Below, one piece after another: positions 1-8,269 of a stretch of 64,000 nt of DNA (its first letter is position 1; the number at the start of each line of letters is the position of its first letter). The translations under genes were made by a program, and so were the position numbers. The notes under the pieces are model-generated. The model saw only the letters and a list, made by a program, of their open reading frames with translations, had not been told where the DNA came from and made no database searches. Source of the stretch: Streptomyces sp. HD (GTDB lineage: Bacteria; Actinomycetota; Actinomycetes; Streptomycetales; Streptomycetaceae); the NCBI RefSeq assembly GCF_028369295.1, contig NZ_JAQMYP010000012.1:124001-188000 (forward strand), given 5' to 3'.

Positions 1-717
1 CGCGTACCGGGCGATCCACAGCGGGTTGGTGGTGGCGAAACCGGAGTAGTTGCCGGTGCACTGCTTCCACCAGCTGGTGGCCGTGTAGACGACGGCGTCC
101 CGGCCGGTGCGGGACTTGTACTGGTTCAGGAAGTCGCGGATCCAGGCGACCATCGCGCTCGGGGACTTGCCGTAGCAGGTGTCGCCGTACGGGTTCCACT
201 CGATGTCGAGGGCGCCGGGCAGGGTCTTGCCGTCGCGGGACCAGCCGCCGCCGTTGTTGACGAAGAAGTTGGCCTGCGTTGCTCCACTCGTGGTGTCCGG
301 CGTGGCGAAGTGGTAGGCACCGCGGATCATGCCGGCGTCGTAGGAGCCGTTGTACTGCTTGGCGAAGTACGGGTTCGTGTAGTACGTCCCCTCGCTGCCT
401 TTCGTGTAGGCCCACTTCACCCCGCTGTTCCACAGGGTCGACCAGTCGACGTTGCCCTGGTAGCTGGAGACGTCCACGCCCTCCGTCTGGGTGGCAAGGG
501 TCTTCAGGGGCAGACCGTGCACGCCGTCATGGGTCACGACGCCCATGCCCATGTAGGCGGAGCCACGGGGTGGGAAGTCGTCGTAGTCGTCGGCGGACGC
601 GGGCGAGGGCTGGACGGCGAGGGCGAGCGAGAAGGTCAGGGAGAGGACGGCGGCGAGCGGGAGCCCGGCGCAGTGCGGGCGCTGAGGGCGGAGCGTTTCG
701 AATCTGTGCACGGGCAA
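1..717 (-). CDS. Secreted GH25 lysozyme (N-acetylmuramidase), 3' end cut by window
   Basis: Likely hydrolyses the beta-1,4 bond between MurNAc and GlcNAc in peptidoglycan, outside the cell. The reading frame is open to base 1, so the C-terminus is missing. The first ~45 residues form an Arg-rich start, a Leu/Ala-rich core and an AxA-type end (PASADD), a signal peptide. The mature part shows GH25 signatures: GVDVSSYQG, RGAYHFA, the acidic pair in ALDIEWNP, then YTATSWWKQCTG, as in the cellosyl/mutanolysin type. I chose the TTG at 717 because GGAGG lies 7 nt upstream; GTG at 711 is the alternative. It is divergent from the MarR-family gene. Confidence 0.88.
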   Translation of the reverse strand, partial: MPVHRFETLRPQRPHCAGLPLAAVLSLTFSLALAVQPSPASADDYDDFPPRGSAYMGMGVVTHDGVHGLPLKTLATQTEGVDVSSYQGNVDWSTLWNSGVKWAYTKGSEGTYYTNPYFAKQYNGSYDAGMIRGAYHFATPDTTSGATQANFFVNNGGGWSRDGKTLPGALDIEWNPYGDTCYGKSPSAMVAWIRDFLNQYKSRTGRDAVVYTATSWWKQCTGNYSGFATTNPLWIARYA

Positions 718-945
718 TAGCGTGCCTCCGAAGACCCGGTGGTGCTCGGTGAGGGAAACGCGATGACCATGGCGCATACATGCCAAACCCGCGTTCCGAT
801 GGAGCGGTCAGACACGCAGAAGCGCAGGTGAAAGGGGGTTCGGAGGCTGCCTTTGGTCTGAGCCTGCGAAATACTGGCGGAGTTGTGGCATCGACGGGGG
901 TCGGCGAAAACTTTCGGGACCGGGAAAGACGAGGCAGGGGCTGAC

Positions 946-1440
946 GTGCACGAAGACGGAAACGGTGACGGACGGCGAGTCGACTCCGGAGCATCCGGTG
1001 TCGGTATGAACCAGCCCGAATTCCTCGACCTGGAACGCGAGTTGACGGTCCTGCTGCGACGCGCCCGGGCCAAGCAGGGCGAGATGGCCCGCGAGGTCCA
1101 TCCGGATCTGGAGTCGGCTGCGTACGGCCTGTTGGTACGGCTGGGTGAGTGCGGGCGTCAGCGCGCCACGGAACTGGCCGCCTACATCGGCGTCGGAAAG
1201 GCCACGATGTCGCGTCAGCTGCGCGCCCTGGAGGACCTCGGGCTGGTCGCCAGGGAGCCGGACCCCGCGGACGGGCGGGCCTGGCTCGTGCACCTCACGG
1301 AGGAGGGGCGCGGCCGGGTCGCGAAGGTGCGGGAGGCCCGACGGGCCCGGTATGTCGAGCAGCTGTCCCACTGGGACCGGGAAGAGGTCGCCGAGCTGGC
1401 GCGGTTGCTGAACCAGCTGAACCGGGGGATGGAGAAGTAG
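946..1440 (+). CDS. MarR-family transcriptional regulator
   Basis: DNA-binding repressor or activator of the MarR winged-helix family, 164 aa from GTG 946. Seen: an N-terminal helix rich in charged residues, the recognition-helix region ATELAAYIGVGKATMSRQL, the wing with the typical DPADGRAW turn (Asp-Arg of MarR wings), and a C-terminal dimerisation helix. GTG 946 has AGGGG about 6 nt upstream; ATG 1006 (MNQPEF) would also give a complete domain. The divergent lysozyme gene is a possible target by position only; ligand and target are unknown. Confidence 0.82.
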   Translation: MHEDGNGDGRRVDSGASGVGMNQPEFLDLERELTVLLRRARAKQGEMAREVHPDLESAAYGLLVRLGECGRQRATELAAYIGVGKATMSRQLRALEDLGLVAREPDPADGRAWLVHLTEEGRGRVAKVREARRARYVEQLSHWDREEVAELARLLNQLNRGMEK

Positions 1441-1464
1441 GCCCGCGGAGGCACCGTCACAGGC

Positions 1465-2253
1465 TCACATCTCCGCGTACACGACCGTCGCATCGTCATG
1501 CGTCTTGCTCCGCCCCAGATACGTCCGCTCCTCGGCATCGGCCGTCTCCAGCACCCGCACCCGCTCCACCAGCGCCCGAGCCCCCTCCTTCCGTACGAAG
1601 GCGAAGCAGTCCTCCCAGTCCCCCTCCCGGAACTTCTCCACCCAGCGGGTCGCCCCGTCCGTCAGGGCGGCCAGCGCCCGTACCTCGGCTCGCGGCAGCA
1701 CGCCCGTCACCGCCCGCTCCGCAACCGACGGATCCGCGGCGGCCGTGAAGAAGCCGCCCTCCTTGTTGCGGATGTGAGCGTCGATCAGCGCGTCCGTGGC
1801 CAGGGAGGCTCGGGGGAGGTTCGACAGACGGTCGTCGAGGTGGGGCGTGATCGTGCCGTCCGTCGACTCCACCAGCAGCGCGGAGTCCGAGAGGATCAGG
1901 TACTCCACCGCCTCCGCCGACCACCGGGCCACGACCACGGTTGCCTGTGGTGTGCGTGGGTGAGAAAGGTCACAGGTTTCCCGATGTGCGTCAGCGGTAC
2001 GCGTGATGGCACGGGCCAGCGCGTCGGCGAGGGGAACATCCGGGAGTGAAACGGTCAGTTCGGTCAGGGCTCCGCCGAGCCGCGCGGTGAACCAGGGGAC
2101 GGAATGCAGACAGCCCGTCCCGCTCCTCGGTGGCGTCACTCCGTCCAGGACCACCAGCGCGCCGCCCTGTCCCGAGGCGGGAAGTCCGACGCTCGCGAAG
2201 TCCTCGTTGGGGCGGGTGGGATCGCCGGGCTCGGAAGCAAGCTCTGTTCGCAT
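1465..2253 (-). CDS. PP2C-like protein phosphatase family protein
   Basis: 262 aa. The order of motifs resembles a minimal PP2C-type Ser/Thr phosphatase: RPNEDFA near the N-terminus, LVVLDGV (metal-binding Asp-Gly), LSDSALLV, LTDGATRW and a final THDDATVVYAEM, where Asp-Asp would bind metal. It lacks a membrane segment, a PAS or GAF sensor domain and a kinase partner. ATG 2253 is used; GTG 2265 has a better-placed AAGG and may be the true start. Substrate is unknown. It runs convergent to the MarR gene with only 24 nt between the stops. Confidence 0.65.
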   Translation of the reverse strand: MRTELASEPGDPTRPNEDFASVGLPASGQGGALVVLDGVTPPRSGTGCLHSVPWFTARLGGALTELTVSLPDVPLADALARAITRTADAHRETCDLSHPRTPQATVVVARWSAEAVEYLILSDSALLVESTDGTITPHLDDRLSNLPRASLATDALIDAHIRNKEGGFFTAAADPSVAERAVTGVLPRAEVRALAALTDGATRWVEKFREGDWEDCFAFVRKEGARALVERVRVLETADAEERTYLGRSKTHDDATVVYAEM

Positions 2254-2685
2254 TCGGCCAGTCTGCACGAGGCCTTCACAAGGTTCGCGAAGAGGTCGCA
2301 TTGGTTCCCGAACAGGTGCAGTCGCGCAGGTCAGACGTCTGTTTTAGGGTGGAATGATTCGCTCCGAGGGAGCGTGGCGGCGAATCCTGCCATCGCCCGC
2401 CGCAGACGTCCAACCGGCCCGCCGCGCAAGGCGTGTGCACGCGCCAGAGGAACTTGCCCGCCAACTCCACTCCGGGGTTCACTCCTTCGGGTGGCGGGTC
2501 AGGTGATGCGCGGCTGTTGCCCACCGGCACTGGGAGGGTCGGGGACCGGTGAGAACACCCCCTGCTCGGGCGCTGCATCCATCAGCGAGCTCCGCTCACG
2601 GGCACGAGCTTGGGGGAGGGGTGTGCGTACGGTCGGCGGTAGTTGACGACGCGTCATCCGGACCCATGGGTATCACGAGTCAGGA
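2254..2685. other. Divergent intergenic region before the conservon
   Basis: 432 nt between the PP2C-like gene (minus) and cvnA (plus). It should hold the promoters of both. A TTGACG hexamer at 2643-2648 could be a -35 for cvnA, but no good -10 follows at 16-19 nt. No small gene with a credible ribosome site is seen. Confidence 0.4.
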
Positions 2686-5457
2686 ATGCGAGCACCGGTG
2701 CAGAAGATGCGGCCTCGTCGCTCAGGCAAGCAGGCAACCTCCGCAGGGGGCACGCAACCCACACCCGGCAGCACCACCGACGTCGCAGCCGCCGGCAAGG
2801 GGCGCCCGACACACGTACGCAACCGGCTGATCGTCGCCGTGGCCGTGGTGGCCGCCGCCATCGCCGCAGCCGGCGTCCCCTCGATCGTCGCCGCCTCGGG
2901 GCAACTGCACGACTCCCAGGAACTGGTGACGCTCACCGAGCAGACAGAGGACGCGCTCACCCTCGCCCACTCCCTCGCCGACGAACGCGACGAGGTCACC
3001 TCCTACATCGCCGCCGGGCGGCCCAAGTCCAAGGCGCCCAGCGAGCAGCGCAGCGTCCGGGTCGACCGGCAGGTCGAGGAGCTGCGCGCCGACCCCGACG
3101 CCCCCGCCTCGCTCCGTGACGACCTCGACGGCGTCGCGGCCGTGCGCCGGGCCGCGCTCACCGGCAAGAGCACCGCGCTGGAGGCCCACGCGGCCTACTC
3201 GGTCGCCATCACCGAACTCCACCGGCTCGCCGAGCGGCTGGCCGAGCAGATGCCGCCCCGCGCGGGCGGCGGCGCCTACGCCCTCGCCGAGCTGGACTCC
3301 GCCGTACAGCAGGCCGCCGCCGCCCGCGGGCTGCTGCTCGCCGCGCTCAGCGTGCCGACCACCACCGAGACCGTCGTCGACCCGATCACCGGCCTCGCGA
3401 GCACCCGGAAGACCTCCTCGGACGCGGACGCCAAGCAGCGCGCCGCCCTCAGCGCCGCCGCCCAGCAGGCCCGGCTGCGCTCCGACGCCGCCCTCGCCGA
3501 CTTCCACGACACGGCCCCCGAGAGCGCGCGCACCTCGTACGACTCCACGGTCACCGGCCCCGAGGTCAACACCGCCGAGCGGTACCTGGCCGCCCTCACC
3601 GACCAGGCCGCGTTCTCCGACCGCGACCTCGACACCGACCTCAAGCGGGCCGACGCCACGCTCTCCGCGCGCGTCGATCTGATGCGGGGCGTCGAGTCCG
3701 CCCTCTACGACCGCCGCGGCAAGGACCTCGCCCAGCTCCGCGACGACGATGTCACCGCGCTGGAGATCCGCATCGCGATCCTCGGCGCCCTGATGCTGCT
3801 CGCGGTCGGCGTCGCCACCGGCATGGCCCGCAGCCTCACCCGGCCGCTCGCCGTCCTGCGGCTCGGCTCCGCCCGGCTCGCACAGGCCGAGGACCCGGCG
3901 GCCGAGGAACCCGTGAAGTTCACCGGCCGCAAGGACGAGTTCGCCCAGGTCGTCAACTCCGTCAACGCCCTGCACGCGCACGCCGTCGCCCTGCACGAGC
4001 GCATCACCACCCTGGAGTCCGACCGCAAGCACCTGGTCGGACAGCGCCAGAAGATGGCCGACGCCCGCGAGGAACTGCGTTCCGAACTCGCCGACTCTGC
4101 CGCCCAGTTGGAGCGTCTGCGGGACACCATCGGCGCCACCTTCGTCAACCTCGCCCTGCGCACCCTCGGCCTGGTCGAGCGTCAGCTCGGCGTCATCGAG
4201 GGCCTGGAGGAGCGCGAGCAGGACCCCGAGCGCCTCGCCACCCTCTTCAAGCTCGACCACTTCGCCACGGTCATGCGCCGCCACAGCGAGAACCTCCTCG
4301 TGCTGGCCGGCACCGAGCATGTCCAGCAGCACGCGGGTCCGGTCCCGCTCGTCGACGTCGTGCGCGCCGCGGTCAGCGAGATCGAGCGGTACGAGCGGGT
4401 CCGTATCGCGGCCCTTCCGCCGCACGCGCACGTGGCGGGCTTCGCCGCCGACGACCTCTCCCACCTCCTGGCCGAGCTGATGGAGAACGCGACGTCGTTC
4501 TCCCCGCCCGACGTGCCCGTGGAGATCTCCGGCTGGCTGCTGGAGAACGGCGAGGTCATGCTCTCCGTCCAGGACGAGGGCATCGGCATGACCCACGAGC
4601 GCATGGCCCGCCTCAACGCCCGCCTCGCCGACTTCGACCCCGAGGCGTCCTACGACCAGGAGGGCGACGACGGCCTGGGCCTCGGCCTGTACGTCGTCGC
4701 CCGCCTCGCCCACCGCCTCGGCGTCCGCGTCCAGCTCCGCGAGCAGAAGCACGGCGGCATCGCGGCGGTCGCGGTGCTGCCCAAGGGGCTCTTCGCGCCG
4801 GCCCCCGCGGCCGCGGTCCCCGCCGACTCCGCCCGCCACACCGGCGCCCACACCTTCTCGCTGCCGGGCGCCGACGCGGAGGCCAACTCCAACGTCCTGC
4901 GCGGCCGCGCCAAGAACGGCGACCCGCTGGTGGCGCTGGCGGAGAAGGCCGTACAGGACACGGGCGGCGCCGACGGGGCCGTACCGGAGCCGGCGGTGGA
5001 GCCGGAAACGCAGCCGGAGCCGGAGGCGCCGGTCGAGAGCACGATGGAGCTCCTGCTCCCGGAGCAGACGACCGACGAACCCGCGGCCGCCGATGGCGAG
5101 GAGGCCCCACAGGGGCCAACCGCGCCCGACGACGACGGCCGCACGGGTGGTACGAGTGGGAACGAACCCGCCGAAGGCGAAGCCGAGGCGGAACACGCAC
5201 GCACGCCGGACGAGGACCCGCTCACCGACAAGGGCCTCCCCAAGCGCACTCCGAAGATCACCGCACCGGTACAGGCCCCGCGCCAGCGGACCGGCTCCGT
5301 CGACGCCGACGCGCTCCGCCGCAGGCTCGGCGGCTTCCGCAGCGGAGCGGAGGCGGGCTACCGCGACGTGGAGGCCGAGATCGCCGAGCGAACCGGCCAG
5401 AACCAGGCACCGACCGAAGATGTCACGGGGGGCACAGTCGAGGAGGCAAGCAGTTGA
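2686..5457 (+). CDS. cvnA: Conservon sensor histidine-kinase-like protein CvnA
   Basis: First gene of a conservon; membrane sensor with a GHKL ATPase. 923 aa. Membrane segments at about residues 46-70 and 360-380 flank a ~290-residue external region of the nitrate/nitrite-sensing type, then HAMP (SLTRPLAVLRLG), a dimer region with LDHFATVMRRHSENLLVLAG, N-box ELMENATSFSPP (~595), G1 DEGIGMT (~632) and G2 GLGLGLYVV (~665). There is no classical His-box HELRTP, as usual for Cvn proteins. Residues ~700-923 are a Pro/Glu-rich, presumably disordered tail. The stop overlaps the TTG of cvnB, so translation is probably coupled. Confidence 0.9.
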   Translation: MRAPVQKMRPRRSGKQATSAGGTQPTPGSTTDVAAAGKGRPTHVRNRLIVAVAVVAAAIAAAGVPSIVAASGQLHDSQELVTLTEQTEDALTLAHSLADERDEVTSYIAAGRPKSKAPSEQRSVRVDRQVEELRADPDAPASLRDDLDGVAAVRRAALTGKSTALEAHAAYSVAITELHRLAERLAEQMPPRAGGGAYALAELDSAVQQAAAARGLLLAALSVPTTTETVVDPITGLASTRKTSSDADAKQRAALSAAAQQARLRSDAALADFHDTAPESARTSYDSTVTGPEVNTAERYLAALTDQAAFSDRDLDTDLKRADATLSARVDLMRGVESALYDRRGKDLAQLRDDDVTALEIRIAILGALMLLAVGVATGMARSLTRPLAVLRLGSARLAQAEDPAAEEPVKFTGRKDEFAQVVNSVNALHAHAVALHERITTLESDRKHLVGQRQKMADAREELRSELADSAAQLERLRDTIGATFVNLALRTLGLVERQLGVIEGLEEREQDPERLATLFKLDHFATVMRRHSENLLVLAGTEHVQQHAGPVPLVDVVRAAVSEIERYERVRIAALPPHAHVAGFAADDLSHLLAELMENATSFSPPDVPVEISGWLLENGEVMLSVQDEGIGMTHERMARLNARLADFDPEASYDQEGDDGLGLGLYVVARLAHRLGVRVQLREQKHGGIAAVAVLPKGLFAPAPAAAVPADSARHTGAHTFSLPGADAEANSNVLRGRAKNGDPLVALAEKAVQDTGGADGAVPEPAVEPETQPEPEAPVESTMELLLPEQTTDEPAAADGEEAPQGPTAPDDDGRTGGTSGNEPAEGEAEAEHARTPDEDPLTDKGLPKRTPKITAPVQAPRQRTGSVDADALRRRLGGFRSGAEAGYRDVEAEIAERTGQNQAPTEDVTGGTVEEASS

Positions 5458-5957
5458 CCGCGCCCAGTACCTTCGGACTGAGCAGTGAGGCCCGCAACCT
5501 GCATTGGTTGCTGACGAATCTGGTCGAGGAGGTGCCGGGCATCCAGTCAGTAGCAGTGGTCTCCTCCGACGGCCTGCTCCTGCTCTCCTCCGACCCGGGC
5601 CGAAACGCCGAGGCCCAGGCCCAGGCCCAGCGGCCACGAACCGGCCCCCGTGGTTCCTCCGCCGACCTCGCCACCATCGTCTCCGGCATCGGCAGCCTCA
5701 CCATCGGCGCCGCGAAGCTGATGGAGTTCGGCGGGGTCAAGCACACGATGGTCGCGATGGACGAGGGCAGCCTGTTCGTCATGTCCATCAGCGACGGCTC
5801 ACTGCTCGGCGTGCACGGCTCCGCGGACTGCGACATGAGCGTGGTCGCCTATCACATGGCGCTCTTCGTCGGCCGCGCCGGCCACGTCCTCACCCCCGAA
5901 CTCCGCAGCGAGCTCCGGAAATCACTGGAGGCCGCGTCGGCAGGGAGTACCCGATGA
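5454..5957 (+). CDS. cvnB: Roadblock/LC7 protein CvnB
   Basis: 167 aa roadblock/LC7 fold protein, in this family usually a regulator bound to the CvnD GTPase at the membrane. Seen: NLHWLLTNLVEEVPGIQSV then VVSSDGLLLLSS, the typical start of the fold, and VMSISDGSLLGVHG in the second half. An insertion with an Ala-Gln run lies at about residues 48-60. The TTG start overlaps the cvnA stop (TTGA), and the stop overlaps the cvnC start (ATGA). Confidence 0.9.
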   Translation: MTAPSTFGLSSEARNLHWLLTNLVEEVPGIQSVAVVSSDGLLLLSSDPGRNAEAQAQAQRPRTGPRGSSADLATIVSGIGSLTIGAAKLMEFGGVKHTMVAMDEGSLFVMSISDGSLLGVHGSADCDMSVVAYHMALFVGRAGHVLTPELRSELRKSLEAASAGSTR

Positions 5958-6382
5958 GCAACGCCCCGAAGAACAGGCCCCAGCTCCCCGTCCGCGGCGG
6001 CGACCGCAAGGCCGCCCGCGTCCGCCCCTACTCGCTCACCGGCGGCCGCACCCGCTTCGGCCATGTCCTGCTCGTCGAGACGTTCGTCAGCAGCACCGCC
6101 GCGCTGGAGGCCGCCGAGGAGCGCAGGGAACTGACGAATGGTTCCCTCAACACCCGGGTGATGCCGGAGATGCGGGCCATCGTCGAACTGTGCCGCCGTA
6201 TGCGCACGGTGGCCGAGATCGCCGCGCTGCTGAAGATGCCGCTCGGCGTGGTCCGCGTCCTGCTCAGCGACCTCGCGGACCAGGGAAAGATCCGTGTGTA
6301 CGGCACCGGAACCGGTCATGGCACGGGCCGGCCGGACCGCGCACTGCTGGAAAGGGTGCTCAGTGGACTCCGTCGTCTCTGA
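5954..6382 (+). CDS. cvnC: DUF742 protein CvnC
   Basis: 142 aa DUF742 protein. Seen: VRPYSLTGGRT at residues ~22-32, the hallmark of the family, then a winged-helix-like C-terminal half with TVAEIAALLKMPLGVVRVLL and a Gly-rich turn. ATG 5954 has GGGAG upstream and sits in an ATGA overlap with cvnB. The 3' end overlaps cvnD by 20 nt. DUF742 proteins accompany the GTPase in conservons; their exact role is not settled. Confidence 0.9.
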   Translation: MSNAPKNRPQLPVRGGDRKAARVRPYSLTGGRTRFGHVLLVETFVSSTAALEAAEERRELTNGSLNTRVMPEMRAIVELCRRMRTVAEIAALLKMPLGVVRVLLSDLADQGKIRVYGTGTGHGTGRPDRALLERVLSGLRRL

Positions 6383-7001
6383 CGCCGCTCGCGGTGTCTC
6401 CCCGCTCCTCGCCGAAGAGGGGCCCGAACAGCCCTGGCAGACGGACCGCACCCGGGCTCCCGTCGCGACGAAGATAGTCGTGGCGGGCGGCTTCGGCGTC
6501 GGCAAGACCACGCTGGTCACCGCCGTCTCGGAGATCACGCCTCTGCAGACCGAGGCGCTGATGACCGAGGCGAGCGAGGAGACCGACGACCTCACCTCGA
6601 CGCCCGGCAAGCTGACCACCACCGTGGCCATGGACTTCGGCCGCATCACGCTCGACGACGACCTGGTGCTCTACCTGTTCGGCACGCCGGGCCAGCAGCG
6701 GTTCTGGTTCATGTGGGACGACCTGGTGCGCGGCGCGATCGGCGCGGTCGTCCTCGCGGACACCAGACGGCTGAAGGACTGCTTTCCCGCACTGGACTAC
6801 TTCGAGAGCTGCGGACTGCCGTACATCGTCGCCGTCAACCACTTCGACGGCAGTGAGCTGTTCGAGCCGGAGGATGTGCGCGAGGCCCTGACGATCCCCG
6901 CGCACATACCTGTCATGATCATGGACGCGCGCCGCCGGATCTCGGTGATCGAGACCCTCCTGTCCCTGGTCGGCCACGCGCTGGACGAAACCCCCGAGTA
7001 G
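6363..7001 (+). CDS. cvnD: Ras-like GTPase CvnD
   Basis: 212 aa small GTPase acting as the switch of the conservon. Seen: P-loop GGFGVGKTT, FGTPGQQRF (switch II; Gly-Gln as in Ras/Arf-like proteins), and NHFDG in place of the usual NKxD guanine-specificity motif, as in other Cvn GTPases. GTG 6363, inside the cvnC end, gives the right N-terminus and has a GGAAAGG site; an upstream ATG would add residues that belong to cvnC. Confidence 0.9.
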   Translation: MDSVVSDAARGVSPLLAEEGPEQPWQTDRTRAPVATKIVVAGGFGVGKTTLVTAVSEITPLQTEALMTEASEETDDLTSTPGKLTTTVAMDFGRITLDDDLVLYLFGTPGQQRFWFMWDDLVRGAIGAVVLADTRRLKDCFPALDYFESCGLPYIVAVNHFDGSELFEPEDVREALTIPAHIPVMIMDARRRISVIETLLSLVGHALDETPE

Positions 7002-7015
7002 GAGAACTGCCCCGC

Positions 7016-8269
7016 ATGCGGAAGATACTCGTCGTCGGAGCCGGTCAGTCCGGACTCCAGCTCGCCCTCGGACTGCAGTCGCACGGGTACGAGGTCACCC
7101 TGATGTCCAACCGGACGGCGGACGAGATCCGCTCCGGCCGGGTCATGTCCACGCAGTGTATGTTCCACACGGCCCTGCAGCACGAGCGCGATCTCCAGCT
7201 GAACTTCTGGGAGTCCCAGGCCCCGAAGATCGAGGGACTCGGCGTCTCCGTGGCCGCCCCCGGCTCCTGGGGCGAGGGTCCGGCGGCCCGGGCGATCGAC
7301 TGGGCGGGGCGTCTCGACGGGTTCGCGCAGTCGGTCGACCAGCGGGTGAAGATGGCCGGCTGGATGGAGACGTTCGCGCAGCGCGGCGGACAGCTGGTCA
7401 TCCACGGCGCGGCCGTCGGTGACCTCGACTACTTCTCCCGTACGTACGACCTGGTGCTGCTCTCGGCGGGCAAGGGCGAGCTCGTCCAGATGTTCGGGCG
7501 GGACCCGGAGCGGTCCCCGTACAGCGAGCCGCAGCGGGCGCTGGCCGTGTCGTACGTGCACGGTCTGGGCCCGCGTCCGGAGCACCCGGACACGGAGGCC
7601 GTGCGCTGCAACCTCGTCCCCGGCGTCGGCGAGCTGTTCGTCATGCCGTGTCTGACGACGTCCGGGCGCGCCGACATCCTGTTCTGGGAGGGCATCCCCG
7701 GCGGGCCGCTCGATGTCTTCGACGGGGTGAAGGACCCGGCGGAGCACCTCTCCCTGACCCTGGCGCTCATGGAGAAGTACACGCCGTGGGAGTACGCACG
7801 GGCCACCAAGGTCGAGCTCACGGACGCGGGCGGGGTGCTGAGCGGACGGTACGCGCCGACCGTGCGCAACCCCGTCGGCCGGCTCCCCGGCGGCGGGCTG
7901 GTGCTGGGTGTGGCGGACGTCGTCGTGGCGAACGACCCGATCACCGGGCAGGGCTCCAACTCCGCGTCCAAGTGCGCGGCCGCGTATCTCGCCTCGATCC
8001 TCGAACGCGGGGACAAGGAGTTCGACGAGGAGTGGATGCGCGGCACGTTCGACCGGTACTGGGACACCGCGCAGCACGTCACCAAGTGGACGAACGCCAT
8101 GCTGGCGCCGCCGCCGGAGCACATCCTCGGCCTCATCGGCGCGGCCGGTCAGCTGCCGCCCGTCGCCGACCGGTTCGCCAACGGGTTCAACGACCCGGCC
8201 GACTTCGAGAACTACTTCTACGATCCTGAGAAGACCGCGGCTTATCTCGCTGAGGTTTCTGGCTCCTGA
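7016..8269 (+). CDS. Styrene-monooxygenase-like FAD-dependent oxygenase
   Basis: 417 aa flavoprotein of the styrene/indole monooxygenase (StyA) type, expected to oxidise a small hydrophobic substrate using reduced FAD from a separate reductase. Seen: dinucleotide fold VVGAGQSG at residues 6-13, RVMSTQCMFHTAL typical of the family, and the FAD/ribityl segment DPITGQGSNSASK at ~307-319. It starts 14 nt after cvnD with GGAGAA, so it is the fifth gene of the operon. No StyB-type reductase is nearby. Its 3' end overlaps the opposite NlpC/P60 gene by 83 nt. Confidence 0.85.
   Translation: MRKILVVGAGQSGLQLALGLQSHGYEVTLMSNRTADEIRSGRVMSTQCMFHTALQHERDLQLNFWESQAPKIEGLGVSVAAPGSWGEGPAARAIDWAGRLDGFAQSVDQRVKMAGWMETFAQRGGQLVIHGAAVGDLDYFSRTYDLVLLSAGKGELVQMFGRDPERSPYSEPQRALAVSYVHGLGPRPEHPDTEAVRCNLVPGVGELFVMPCLTTSGRADILFWEGIPGGPLDVFDGVKDPAEHLSLTLALMEKYTPWEYARATKVELTDAGGVLSGRYAPTVRNPVGRLPGGGLVLGVADVVVANDPITGQGSNSASKCAAAYLASILERGDKEFDEEWMRGTFDRYWDTAQHVTKWTNAMLAPPPEHILGLIGAAGQLPPVADRFANGFNDPADFENYFYDPEKTAAYLAEVSGS

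Noticed and set aside
2722-5637. A 971-codon open frame on the minus strand opposite cvnA and cvnB
   Set aside because: It is the mirror of strongly biased codons in cvnA. Its translation is Gly/Val/Leu-rich low complexity with no domain, while cvnA shows membrane, HAMP and ATPase motifs.
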